Shown: in pieces, positions 21,154 through 31,168 of the stretch
Numbering within the stretch: position 1 is the stretch's first letter
Layout of the letters: every line of letters starts with the position of its first letter
Source: Lactuca virosa
Taxonomy: Eukaryota; Streptophyta; Magnoliopsida; Asterales; Asteraceae
Reading direction: 5' to 3'
Length of the DNA: 64,000 nt
NCBI GenBank assembly: GCA_928212115.1
Contig: CAKMRJ010000001.1
Coordinates: forward strand, 176,824,030-176,888,029
The notes under the pieces: generated by a model
Databases searched by the model: none
Told to the model about the DNA's origin: nothing
The model's input: the letters and a program-made list of their open reading frames with translations, nothing else
Translations under genes and position numbers: made by a program

Positions 21154-22060
21154 TGGGGACTAAGTTTGAGATGAGCTCAATAGGTCCAATTAACTTTTTC
21201 CTTGGCTTAAATTTTAGACAGGGACCCAAAGGCATATATATATAAATCAGGAGGCTTACACGAAGACCCTACTGACTAAGTTTGGCATGATGGGAGATTC
21301 CAAAGTAAAGGTTCCTATGGCATTTAGAATGAAGTTAACACCATCTCTGGGGAAACCGACTGCTGATATGACCCTCTATCGTCAAATGATAGGGTCTATA
21401 ATGTATCTAACAGCTAGTAGACCAGATATTATGTTTTATGTTTGTTACTGTGCCAGGTTCCAAGCTAATCCACGCAAACCTCATATGGTGGCTGTTAAGA
21501 ACATCTTCATATATTTGAAGCGAACCTCCTCTCTCGGTCTGTGGTATCCTGCTAAATCAAGATTTTTCGTTCAAGCATTCTCTGATGATGATCTTGGGGG
21601 ATGCGGTTTGGACCGAAAGAGCACTAGAGGCGGATGTCAATTCCTCGATAGTAAACTCGTCAGCTGGCAGTCCAAGAAACAAACATGCATTTCACTCTCT
21701 ACAGCCGAAGCTGAATATATTGCTGCAGCGTCTTGCACTTCCCAGGTCATTTGGATCCAAAGCCAATTAAGAGTTATGGGTTGAATAGAAAGAAGATTCC
21801 TCTTTTTTGTGACTCAGAAAGCGCTATTTGAATATGTCACAATCCAGTGCAACACTCCAAAACGAAACATATAGCACTGAGATACCACTTCATCAAAGAT
21901 CACGTTGAAGATGGTAATGTGGAAATCCACTTTGTTAGATCTGCTAGATCAACTAGCTGACATCTTCACGAAAGCCTTACCTGAAGTAAGTTTTAATAAA
22001 ATCCTCCAAGGCTTAGGAATGATGGAAGTTGAATCAGTACCGAAACTTCTTTCGCCTCAT
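21154..22060 (+). pseudogene. C2 RT thumb, RNase H and pol end
   Basis: After the frame change, motifs continue (FFLGL, a stop near 21245, then 21287-21784 in one frame). They include RPDIMFYVCYCARFQANP, GGCGLDRKSTRGGCQF and STAEAEYIAAASCTSQV, typical of SIRE RNase H. A stop follows at 21782-21784, and the remaining pol tail (ADIFTKALPE) is in a shifted frame up to about 22000. RNase H would remove the RNA strand during cDNA synthesis. Confidence 0.85.
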
Positions 22061-23879
22061 TAAAATTGAACAAGCAAAATAGAGCGAACGCTTGGTCCAT
22101 TTCGGCTCCGGATTTTTCGGGAACCGAAATGAACTGAACCCTCGGTCCATTTCGCTTCACTACTTTTAAGTGAAGTTTCGGTTGTATACTTTGCACACTA
22201 TGTATATCTTTTCTTAATTCCTTTCTTCTCATAAAATTCAAAAATATTTTTCTTTCTGTTTTTATTTCTTTTTCAGAAAATTCATAAAACTCAAAAATAT
22301 TTTCCTTTCTGTTTTTATTTCTTTTTCAGAAAATTCATAAAACTCAAAAATATTTTACTTTCTGTTTTTATTTCTTTTTCAGAAAATTCATTAAATCCAA
22401 AAAATACTTTTTTTGTTGTTCTTGTTGCTTTTAATAAAAATCAGAAATACCAAAAATATCATTGAAAGGTATCATGGATCAGCCAGATAATGGAGCTGGG
22501 ACAGGTATAACACTCTTTATCTATGTACTAGCAAAGTGTCCCTAGAAGCATGCCACTGCATGTCGACCGAATCCTCCAAGACTTTGAGTGAAGCCTTACT
22601 GATTCGATATATACAAATCGTTTCTTCCCAATTAGGATGATAAACTCACTCAGGTCATGAGCTACCTTACTCTTCTCACATTGAGTTAACAGTTATCTGC
22701 TTGGTCCGTCTTTAATAGCAGAGGTACTTTCGGTTCTTTAACCACCTATTCTTATTTCTCCATCTCCTTTTGGTTCATAATCGTAACCCTTGATACTCTC
22801 AGAATTTACCACTGAGGTTTATGGTTACACAACATCTGTGTTGATGATCTTAGCTTCGTTTCACCACGTGCTAAGTGAAACCCAAAATCCAACACCTACA
22901 ATGAATTGACGTTGAACAATCAAAAGTTCTAGCTTTCACCCACGTATTAACGAAACTACTATTAGTTAATGGTACCAAGAAATCTCTTTTTAATTTTTGT
23001 GCGATCTTTATGAAATTGTCTGACACCAAAAATTTCTTCCCATTAGATCCAGTTTATTTTTGTTTTTGAGATTTCTACAAAACTCACCAAGTCACTGAAA
23101 ATGATCAAACCTACTTGTTTAATAGGCTACACTGGTCTCACAAGTACTTCATCCAACTTTCGGTCTTATGTCAAGTACTGAAGTTCGGTTGAAGTTAAGG
23201 CGCCCCTTATAGCTTAAATTTGAAAAGATGTCTTTCAATGTTTCTTCATAAACATTTGATCGTATTTCAATGGGAAACCATACAAACACTTCTAAGTCTC
23301 TCTTGACTTTGAAGGAAGTGATTCGTGCCCCCGAATCCATAGTTTCGTGTCTAAATAGACATCACTTAAATCCCACAAATACTTTGCTTTATTTCTTTTC
23401 TATTGGCACACTCTTGCACGAAGATCTTTTTGATTTTCCTAATTCTTGTTCGTGGTACTAATGGCAATTTTTCTTGATGCTTCGGTTGTAAATGCTATGG
23501 TGGTAAACTATGTTAAGGCGCGAACATTTCCAGCCTTATATGAAGCGAAAGGGTTTTGTCACTGTTTGAAAAGGAATTTGAAAATTTTTCGAAGTTGAAA
23601 CGGCGGTAACAGGATAAGATTTGTAACGGGCGCGTGAATTTGAAACGGTTCCTAACATCACGACTGATGACGTCTTCTAGGGAAACACAGTTGTCAAATT
23701 GCGCTTTTTCAGGCCCCGATTCAGAAGATCGTCACATCATTACTGTGGATTCTTTCTCTCTCCTAGACATGGCATATAAGGTTTTCTCACACCCCTTTTA
23801 CCACTTTACCAATTCACAATTCTCTCAAGAACACACCGGCGAATTTCTACTATTCATCTTCTTCTTCACACCTGCAACA
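22061..23879 (+). other. C2 noncoding region between pol and third ORF
   Basis: 1.8 kb with no credible ORF. It includes the 53-bp tandem repeat at 22229-22410 and otherwise unique AT-rich sequence. SIRE-type elements have such a spacer before the third ORF, and C6 carries a comparable region on the minus strand. Confidence 0.6.
22229..22410 (+). repeat. 53-bp tandem repeat downstream of C2 pol
   Basis: Repeat units start at 22229, 22282, 22335 and 22388 (period exactly 53 bp), each with CAAAAATATTTT...CTGTTTTTATTTC...CAGAAAAT; the last unit is partial. The reverse complement of a similar unit occurs in C6 at about 61975-62150. Confidence 0.9.
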
Positions 23880-24626
23880 ATGGTTGAATCTTCATCTGTT
23901 CATGAACAAACTTCCTAGTCCTCTCTTCTCACCATTAAACCAAATCAAAACCTCATCATTGATCTCTCACCTTTCCAGTATGATCCCTACATGTTGCAAT
24001 TGGTTGAATGCCTCAAATATTCACCACTTGTAATTTCCCTAACCAAGGTGGAGTGTGTTCCTATGTGGCTACTTTCTCAGGTCTACTCAACTGGTGTCTA
24101 CGATAAAGCTAAGGAGCGAATTTTATTTGAGAACGTCAATCAAAAGACGTCGATTTCAAAAACTGGGTGTTGTTTGTTGCTAAGGATTGCTATCGACGAT
24201 TCCATGATCAACCCTGATTCTTATACCACCACTCAACTCTTCACAATGTTCTATGATATGGGGTACACTGAGGTTCTCACCACTCTCACAAAGGTGAAGA
24301 AATCATGCCTTCCTCCTCAGTGGAATGGTCTTTTTACCCTCCTTTTCAAGGGTTTATCGGAGAGGGTTGCAGGTTCTGATGGAGCGAGCAAGGCGTTCAT
24401 GACCCTTCTCTACGGTCTGTACCATGGGGTCAACATGAACTTTGGGTCTATCTTATGGTCCCAACTGCTTCAAAGTCTTAGTTCTACTTCACGCTACTCC
24501 GAAATCTCTTGCGCTAGGTTTTGGACTCTTGTTACTCAGTGGGGAATGGAGAAGTTTCACGTTCCAACAATGGCGGACTCACTGATGTCGTCTATTGCTA
24601 TTTTCCACACGAAAGGACTCTTTGCA
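23880..24626 (+). pseudogene. C2 third ORF, N-terminal globular part
   Basis: Starts at the ATG at 23880-23882 (MVESSS), which follows a leader-like T/C-rich tract. One TAG at 23916-23918 interrupts it, where Gln (CAG) is likely. The same frame then runs 236 codons to 24626. It is a mixed alpha-helical-looking segment with LPPQWNGLFTLLF and FGSILWSQLL, resembling proteins annotated as hypothetical next to SIRE copia in Asteraceae. No signal peptide or clear membrane span. Same strand as pol, between pol and the 3' LTR, the position of the env-like ORF in the SIRE group. Function unknown. Confidence 0.7.
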
Positions 24627-25486
24627 TGAGTTGGCTGTTTTTCAAGTGCCACAAAGGCTTTTGGTGGTCTTATTGGCGCATACCACGGTGGGGTCTTCGA
24701 CTGGGGTGAAGTCGTAACCACTCCATTGAGTCCCGTATCGGTTATAGAAGCAATTCCTAAAGTAAGGAGTCTGAACCTTCATCTTCTGACGCCAACTCCA
24801 AGCATTAGTCGAATCCTAATCCACTTAGTCGATTAGCTGCATTTTATAGAGTAAGACCGTTACTAAGAAGGAAAAAAGCCCCCCATCTCGTTCGACAACA
24901 AGCCCAAGCCCTTCTCCTCAAAGAGCACAGGGAATGGCGGAATCCGTCTCTAGCAAGTACGCAACTGCCTTAAATTGTATCGAGAGGCCCGAAAAAATAA
25001 GCTTTGTGACCGATTTTTGAAGGATTTTGTAGGTTCATTGATCAGGGTTTGACAGAAGAACTTCAGTAGGGGCCTTTAGTCTTTTGATTAGAGTAGGGGT
25101 CGCGAGAGAGCAGAGCGTACCGCGCATAAAAAAGGGCTGGCCCGTTAAAAGTCCGGCGCCTTCGCGAACGAAGTTCAGAATCAACAAGGGTTCGTAGAAC
25201 GAAGGGAGTGTACAACTGGGGCTACACGAAGTTAATTGTCTCCGATCCATCGAAGTTTCTATTTATTGGTTCGGTTCCGGAATCCATGTACATGTGTGTT
25301 TCCAGTGAAAGCAAAGTTATAACTAAGTACAAGAAGCTACCCCACTACAGGACCAAGGCAGCTTACACCCGAAATGCAAAGTTTGCTAGACGCAGCAGAT
25401 AAACCAGCGAAAAGAAGGAAGAAGCCTGGATGAAAATGGGAGAAGGAAGGTCAATCCTCTAAAGTTTCAACTCCCAAGAAGCGAAA
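24627..25486 (+). pseudogene. C2 third ORF, broken middle with GC-richer tract
   Basis: The reading continues only in scattered frames: a piece after 24630, then SDPSKFLFIGSVPE and following residues around 25235-25400 in a different frame. Between about 24840 and 25200 no frame fits well and the DNA is richer in G+C than its surroundings (for example GGCTGGCCCG, GTCCGGCGCC). This could be heavy frameshifting or a foreign insertion. Confidence 0.45.
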
Positions 25487-25967
25487 GTATGAACAAGCAT
25501 CCCCTACTGCTCCAAAGAAACGCAAGACCAAGAAGAAGGCACACAAGCCAAAGGCTCCTTCTTCAAGTGATTCTGACTACGTTCCATCTGGCTAACAGCC
25601 CGAACCAGAGTCCAGTGATGATAACGTTTCTCAACACGAGAGTTCGCTTCGAGGTAATTCACCCCCACCCTCACCAGCTCATGAAGGTAACCGAAACTCA
25701 CCTCCTCCTTCTCCTACATAATCGGTTCCTATTACCATTGCTCCGTGCCCACCTCCCATCTCATCTTCAACTACAACTTCAATTCCCATTCCCACCCCTT
25801 TATTCACCGAAGTTACCGCAACTACTACTACTACAATCAAACCTAACGTTCGTGTCAACGTATTTGATACGGGGGAACCTATTTTCGAATCTGAACCCCC
25901 AATTACCTCAAAACCTCTATCCCTACCTCCCTCACACGAATCTGACACTGTTCTTGGAGGAGCAGAA
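25487..25967 (+). pseudogene. C2 third ORF, basic and Pro/Ser/Thr-rich hinge
   Basis: One frame gives a basic stretch (KKRKTKKK type) followed by Ser/Asp, then a long Pro/Thr-rich segment up to 25967, consistent with a disordered hinge between the N-terminal part and the coiled coil. The basic run resembles a nuclear localisation signal. Frame changes occur within it, so it is not one open frame. Confidence 0.5.
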
Positions 25968-26870
25968 ATGGAATTTGATTCTGTCTATTTTACCCCATAT
26001 CGAGTACAGAGCGATGATGATGATGACGCTCCTGTCACGAAGAGGCAGATAAAGGATCTGAATAACAAGCTTAACCAATTTCTTTCTTCTTCCTATTCTA
26101 CTTCAAGTAATGCATACTCTGAAGCTGCAATCAAGGCTCTGATGGCAACCTTTGTAAAGGAGCATGATACTTCCATTTCTAATGCTGTCAAAGCTATAGA
26201 TGATTCCACTTCCACATGCCAGAAAGCTTCTACTGTTGTTCAAGATTCCACCAAAGATTGCAAGCAAGCGACCGCAAATGTCGAAAAACTAATTTCTGAT
26301 GCTCAAATTTTTCTTGATTCTCTTCAGCCTGTAGCTCAGAAGAATGCTCAAATGGTGCATGCTTCTGTTCATAATCTTACCAGCTTGCTTCAAGCTGAAA
26401 AGAAGCACTTTGAGGAAACACGCAAAGCCATCCAGTCTGCCAACACCGAGCTTCACACATCAGTTGATGCCCGTCTTACTCAACTTGAAGTCGAACTAGC
26501 TGTGGAAAGCAAGATAATGGATGAGCTGGATCGTCGAACTTGTCAGCTTAAAACTCAGAACTTAAAGCTCAAGATGGCAACCAAGGAAATTGAAGAACTT
26601 AAGTCTGAACGAGCAGTCGTCAAAAGCTCTGTTGGTGATGTGCATTCTATTCTTTTACATCTTCTGGACGCACATGACTCGCTCCTTACAATATCGGTTC
26701 AACGCCATTTGGGTGACAAATTGAGACCTGCCCTAGACATTCTAAGCAGGATTGAAGGTGTTCTGGAGCCTGTTGTCCCTCCGAAACAAGGGGGGAGAAA
26801 ATGTAACCCAGGATCAATCACAACAACCTCCAAAAAGCAAACCCATCACCCAACCAAAAGTCACTGCTGA
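25968..26870 (+). CDS. C2 third ORF, coiled-coil segment
   Basis: 300 residues open. After an acidic stretch (DDDDD) it consists largely of Ala/Lys/Glu/Gln/Leu-rich helix with heptad spacing from about residue 25 to 250, a strong coiled-coil candidate that should oligomerise. The end (VPPKQGG) shifts frame into the next segment, which begins before this one stops (26752). SIRE-type third ORFs are known to have coiled coils. Whether it acts as an envelope-like or structural protein cannot be told from sequence. Confidence 0.65.
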   Translation: MEFDSVYFTPYRVQSDDDDDAPVTKRQIKDLNNKLNQFLSSSYSTSSNAYSEAAIKALMATFVKEHDTSISNAVKAIDDSTSTCQKASTVVQDSTKDCKQATANVEKLISDAQIFLDSLQPVAQKNAQMVHASVHNLTSLLQAEKKHFEETRKAIQSANTELHTSVDARLTQLEVELAVESKIMDELDRRTCQLKTQNLKLKMATKEIEELKSERAVVKSSVGDVHSILLHLLDAHDSLLTISVQRHLGDKLRPALDILSRIEGVLEPVVPPKQGGRKCNPGSITTTSKKQTHHPTKSHC

Positions 26871-27246
26871 ACCGAAGGGTAATGAAGCTTCGGGCAGTAT
26901 GAAGGACAAACGAAAGAAGAAAATTGGTGATGATGATGATGTTGAAATCGAAGATGTGGCTGAAACAGAAGAAAAAGCTTCCAAATCCGAAAACATCAAA
27001 ATCAAACTAAATGATCGAGAGCTTGAGGAAAAGGTTCGTAAAGCAAAGGAAGAAGTTGAAAGGGAGAGGAAACAAAAAGAAGCGAACGATGCTTTAGAAC
27101 GAAGGAAATCTATGTTCCCTCTGTGGACTATGGAAAAGCTTCTGAAGGAGGTAACTGAATCTCTAAGCACACATTGGCTCGAACCGGTCCTTTCATTCGA
27201 TATTGAGAATTCCAAGGATTCTCAATTTGATATGCCAATCACTTGA
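26752..27246 (+). CDS. C2 third ORF, Lys/Glu-rich segment
   Basis: 164-residue reading overlapping the coiled-coil frame by a frameshift. Its useful part, from about 26820, is basic and acidic (KDKRKKKIGDDDDVEIED), then a second Glu/Lys helix (LEEKVRKAKEEVERERKQKE) and a more globular end. It stops with TGA at 27244-27246 at a point where the same frame clearly continues as protein (27247-27978), so the TGA is probably a mutation. Confidence 0.6.
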   Translation: MKVFWSLLSLRNKGGENVTQDQSQQPPKSKPITQPKVTAEPKGNEASGSMKDKRKKKIGDDDDVEIEDVAETEEKASKSENIKIKLNDRELEEKVRKAKEEVERERKQKEANDALERRKSMFPLWTMEKLLKEVTESLSTHWLEPVLSFDIENSKDSQFDMPIT

Positions 27247-27978
27247 AAGGCGTTCATCTTTCATTGTTTTGAGTCAACAGTTGCCATCCCCTCTCCTGAC
27301 CCGAAGGTTGATCGAGACCTAATCCAATACTATCTTACGTTCTCTCATCCGCAATACCTGACTTGGAGTAAACAGAAGATCACAACAATCAACGTGTTGA
27401 AACCCACTTCAGCAGGAAAGTTTATCAATGTCAAATTCAAAGTGACCCGAGGCTCAGATAGTTCGGTTCACATGATCTCCCTAGCTGATTTTCTAAATTT
27501 GAATCCTCATCACTGGATTCTCCTGAAAAATATTTTGTTGACTGATCAGCAAGAGTATGAGCCTATCATTGATCACATTAAGCGAATGTTGATGTGCTAT
27601 ATTCTTGAAGTCGCAAAAATGGATCAGGAAATCGCCTCTTTCTTGAGAAGGAAGCCCACTATCAAGTCAATAGGAAAGGAAAGAGACATCAACGTGATGA
27701 TGAAGGGAACAATCCATCCGCAGTTTCACACAGTCATGTTCATAAGGGGCGAAGGTCAAAAATGCCTGTTCGCTCTTGTTGACAAACACATGTTCTCCAC
27801 TTCCTGCTTGGAGCATATTCTCGATATCATACACAGGTGCAATCAGAACAATGAAGCAGATAAGAAGATGTTTTCAGATTTGCTTCAGTGGTACATTAAC
27901 TTTCGTCAAACTCTTCTTGTCATCATACCAAAGCTGTTCAAGACTGTGAAGAAAGTCATCGTTACTCAACCGAAGTGA
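27247..27978 (+). CDS. C2 third ORF, C-terminal globular domain
   Basis: Continuing in frame after the TGA, it has KAFIFHCF near the start, SVHMISLADFLNLNPHHW, a helical middle and a C-terminal run SDLLQWYINFRQTLLVIIPKLF, ending at 27978 only 33 bases before the 3' LTR. This is the most conserved-looking part. The LLVIIPKLF stretch is hydrophobic but short. An ATG at 27394 could start an isolated C-terminal fragment. No enzyme motif was recognised. Confidence 0.65.
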   Translation, partial: KAFIFHCFESTVAIPSPDPKVDRDLIQYYLTFSHPQYLTWSKQKITTINVLKPTSAGKFINVKFKVTRGSDSSVHMISLADFLNLNPHHWILLKNILLTDQQEYEPIIDHIKRMLMCYILEVAKMDQEIASFLRRKPTIKSIGKERDINVMMKGTIHPQFHTVMFIRGEGQKCLFALVDKHMFSTSCLEHILDIIHRCNQNNEADKKMFSDLLQWYINFRQTLLVIIPKLFKTVKKVIVTQPK

Positions 27979-27996
27979 TCTCTCGCCTCAATTGGC

Positions 27997-28009
27997 ACAA
28001 AGGGGGAGA
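27997..28009 (+). other. C2 polypurine tract
   Basis: ACAAAGGGGGAGA lies directly before the TGTTCAG start of the 3' LTR. It is the plus-strand cDNA primer site. Confidence 0.85.
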
Positions 28010-28010
28010 T

Positions 28011-28346
28011 TGTTCAGTCTATGGATTGCGCCATTGGGCTTAGTTAGTTCGGTCCATATGTATTCACGGTTTGGGCCTGTATAACTGTGTATTTGTTTTT
28101 AGGGTTTAGTATTTATGGTTCATGCATGCATCAGATACGCTTCTTGAATATTTCCTTTGACAAGTACTGTAACCCTAGCATGCCTCTAAAGTAGAAGTTC
28201 TTCATCGAGCTCTTCTGAGGTGTTGTTGTTTTAATCATTCGACACTCGTTTCATTCAGAGTGGTGTTCATCGTTTTATATTACTTCTTATTGTCTTATTG
28301 ATATCTGTTTGAATCTATCGATCTTAGAGAATATTATTCTCGTCAC
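28011..28346 (+). repeat. C2 3' LTR
   Basis: About 336 bp from TGTTCAGTC after the polypurine tract to CGTCACA, where C3 RNase H coding begins on the other strand. It is short for the SIRE group, so an internal loss is possible. The exact right end (28344 or 28346) is uncertain because its 5' partner is missing. Confidence 0.65.
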
Positions 28347-29110
28347 ATATTGCCTCCTTTGACGCTTCGCTCGCCGCTATATACTCTGATTCGCACGTTG
28401 AATCAGCTACGGTCTCCCGCTTGGAACTTTTCCAAGTCACTGCTCCTCCATTTAGGGTAAAGACCCAGCCCGACTGTGAACGGTAGTTGTCTCTGTTGGT
28501 CTGAAAACTGGCGTCACTATACCCTCGTACCATTAAGTCATCACTCCCACCGAGGAATAGAAACCATTCCTTGGTCCTCTGAAGGTACTTAAGAATATTC
28601 TTGACTGCGGTCCAATGTGCTTTGCCAGGATTCCCTTGATATCTGCTGACCATGCTCAAAGCGAAGGCCACATCAGGGCGAGTACAAGTCATAGCATACA
28701 TAATCGAGCCAACTTCGAAAGTGTATGGTACTCGGCTCATTTCTGCTATCTCGACTTCGGTACTCGGGCTTTAAGTCTTACTCAACTTGGCATTACTTTG
28801 GATTGGTAACTCTCCCTTCTTTGAATTCTCCATACTAAAACGCTTTAGTACCTTGTCCAAGTAAGTATTCTGACTAAGTCCTATTAGTCTCTTACTTCTA
28901 TTTCTCACTATCCTTATTCCTAAAATATAGGCAGCTTCTCCGAGGTCCTTCATAGCGAAGCACTTCCCAAGCCAGGATTTAACTTCCTTCAAGGTTGGGA
29001 TATCGTTTCATATGAGTAGTATGTCATCGAAATACAATACGAGGAAGCTTACTATACTCCCACTAGCTTTGACATATACACATGATTGACTTTCTCGTCG
29101 AAACAAAGAT
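28347..29110 (-). pseudogene. C3 RT catalytic end and RNase H
   Basis: Minus-strand motifs in order: the RT box YFDDILLI near 29040-29015 followed by a TGA; KEVKSWLGKCFAMKDLGEA; NTYLDKVLKRF; a stop near 28770; then RNase H with CTRPDVAFALSMVSRYQGNP, GWVFTLNGGAVTWKSSK and STCESEYIAASEASKEA. It ends at the C2 LTR. The RNase H motifs place it in the copia family. The protein is not continuous. Confidence 0.85.
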
Positions 29111-29605
29111 TTCATCTGCGAGATGCTTGTTTTAGTCCATAAATGGACTTCTCAAGCTTACACACTCTATTGGGATGCTTCGCATTGACAAAACCCTCTG
29201 GCTGACTCTCGTAAACATCCTCAGCCAACTTCCCATTAAGGAAAGCGGTTTTGACATCCATCTGCCATATTTCATAGTCATGAAATGCATCAATGGCCAA
29301 CATTACCCTGATAGACTTTATCTTCGCAACTGGTGAGAAGGTCTCATCATAATCAACTTCGGGAGTTTGAGTGAAACCTGTCGCAACCAATCGTGTTTTA
29401 TAAGTGTATACATTCCCATCCATTTCGGTCTTCTTCTTGAAGATCCATTTGCACCCGACCGTCTTACGACCTAGCACATTGTCAACCAATTTCCAAACTT
29501 GGTTGTCATACATGGACTGAATCTCGCTGTCCATAGCCTCCTTCTATTTCACAGACTCTGGGCCTGCCATGGCTTCCTTATAGTTGTTAGGTTCGTCCAA
29601 ATTCA
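29111..29605 (-). pseudogene. C3 reverse transcriptase, fingers and palm
   Basis: The 140-residue reading (29534-29112) shows VGCKWIFKKKTEMDG, YKTRLVATGF, DETFSPVAKIKSIR, IWQMDVKTAFLNG and KSIYGLKQASRR, the standard copia RT order up to just before the catalytic box. Stops separate it from the region above 29535. Confidence 0.88.
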
Positions 29606-30680
29606 CTAGCGTATTATCAATAATGAACGTATCCCCTTCTGTAGTAATATGGAAACCATAAAACTGGGGTTGAACCCTAACTCTTTAGGAACGTCTAAGA
29701 GGTAAGGACTCGTCAATCGGTTCAACCAGAGTTTCCTCCTCGGGTTGAGTGCCAACGTTAGAGGTTCCTTCATCACTCGACTCTTGAAGCTCTTCAAGAT
29801 CGATTTTCCTCCCACTGTCCTCTTGGCTTATGAGTTCTCGCTCTCGGAAAACCCCTCTCCTCGCAACGAAGACAACATTGTCACTCGGTCTATAGAAGAG
29901 ATATCTAAAGGACTTCTGCGGGTAGCCGATGAAAATACATCGCTCACTACGAGGTTCGAGCTTGACGTGAGTCTCTCGTCTTACGAAAGCCTCGCAACCC
30001 CAAACCTTGATGTGTGCCAACGAGGGAGCTTTCCCTATCCACATTTTGTGAGGTGTTTTGGGAACCTTCTTCGTAGGGACTAAGGTAAGGATATGGGCGG
30101 CAGTCTCTAAGGCATACCCCCATAATGAGATAGGTAGTGAAGCATGACTCGTCATGTAACGAACCATGTCCAACAGGGTTCGATTACGCCTCTCAGCCAC
30201 ACCATTCAATTTTGGTGTCCTAGGTGGCGTCAATTGCGAAACAATTCTGCATTCCTTGAGGTAGTCGTGGAATTCAAGACTTAGGTACTCTCCACCTCGA
30301 TTAGATCGAAGCATCTTGATTCTGCATGCTTGAACTTTTCAAAGGTTTCTGACTTATGCCTGATTAAGTAGATATAGCCATACCTGCTATAATCATCGAT
30401 AAAAGTCACGTAGAAACAACACGCATCCCTTGTGGTGGATCTAAAGGGACCACATACATCGGTATGTATGAGATCCAATAAACCCTCACCCCTCGCACAA
30501 GTGCCAGTGGAGGGTGACTTGGTCATCTTTCCAAGTAAACAAGACTCTCACATGTCATCGTCCCTAAGGTCGAATCAATCCAACACTCCATCCTTTTGGA
30601 GCTGGGCTATGCGCTTCTTGTTGACATGTCCAAGACGACAATGCCACAAGCATGCTTTATCCAAATCATTGGAAGAATCA
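29606..30680 (-). pseudogene. C3 integrase core and C-terminal region
   Basis: From high to low coordinates: pre-integrase LWHCRLGHVNKKR (about 30650), integrase DLIHTDVCGPF and TFIDDYSRYGY, then after a frame change LRSNRGGEY, where the second catalytic Asp is replaced by Asn. NGVAERRNRTLLDMVR, HIKVWGCEAFVRR and a linker follow. The Asp-to-Asn change fits a G-to-A transition. The Glu of the triad is present. Integrase from this copy should be inactive. Confidence 0.82.
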
Positions 30681-31168
30681 ATACACAACACATCATTTTC
30701 TAAATTGTCTACAACTATCACAATTTCATATATTCCATTACAAGGCAATGCTTCAAAATAGAAAATAACATTAAGATAAGCATAAATAGAACCCTTTTCA
30801 TTAACAAATGAATATCTAAATCATTTTCTATACAAACCATGAAATGAAATGATGTTTCTTGCCATATCTGGAGAATAGCAACAATTATTTAAATCTAATC
30901 CTAATCCACTAGTGAGCATTAAAGAGTAAACTCCGATCTTGGTGACAGGCGACGATCTTCTATTCCCCGTGATCAAAATTATCTTCCCATGCTCCACATC
31001 CCTATTTTTTCTTAGGCCCTGCAAATCAGAACAAATGTGAAAACCACATCCTGTATCAAGAACCCAAGATATAGCATGTGATGAATCATTAGATTTAATA
31101 GTGTAAATACATGCATAGGACAGCTTGATCTTTCCATCCTTGATGTCTTGCAGATATTTCGGGCAACT
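30681..31168 (-). pseudogene. C3 protease region
   Basis: VLDTGCGFHIC near 31070-31040 (minus) is the copia protease active-site block with the DTG triad. The following 67-residue piece (31024-30821) has ITGNRRSSPVTKIGVYSL and CCYSPDMARNIIS. Stops occur at about 30830 and near 31169. Confidence 0.75.

Larger units (their letters stand above)
17046..28346 (+). mobile_element. C2: Ty1/copia SIRE/Maximus-like retrotransposon with third ORF, 5' truncated
   Basis: Plus strand order: gag-pol linker, protease, pre-integrase, integrase, RT, RNase H, long noncoding region with tandem repeat, third ORF, polypurine tract, 3' LTR. The 5' LTR, primer site and gag N-terminus are missing; the element starts head-to-head with C1 near 17046. 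Its 3' LTR ends in the RNase H sequence of C3 at 28346, so the insertion target was C3. Many frameshifts and stops show age. A third ORF downstream of pol is a hallmark of the SIRE lineage. Confidence 0.85.

Noticed and set aside
25504..25948. Minus-strand ORFs opposite the third ORF of C2
   Set aside because: Antisense to Pro/Thr-rich coding DNA, which leaves the other strand open by composition.
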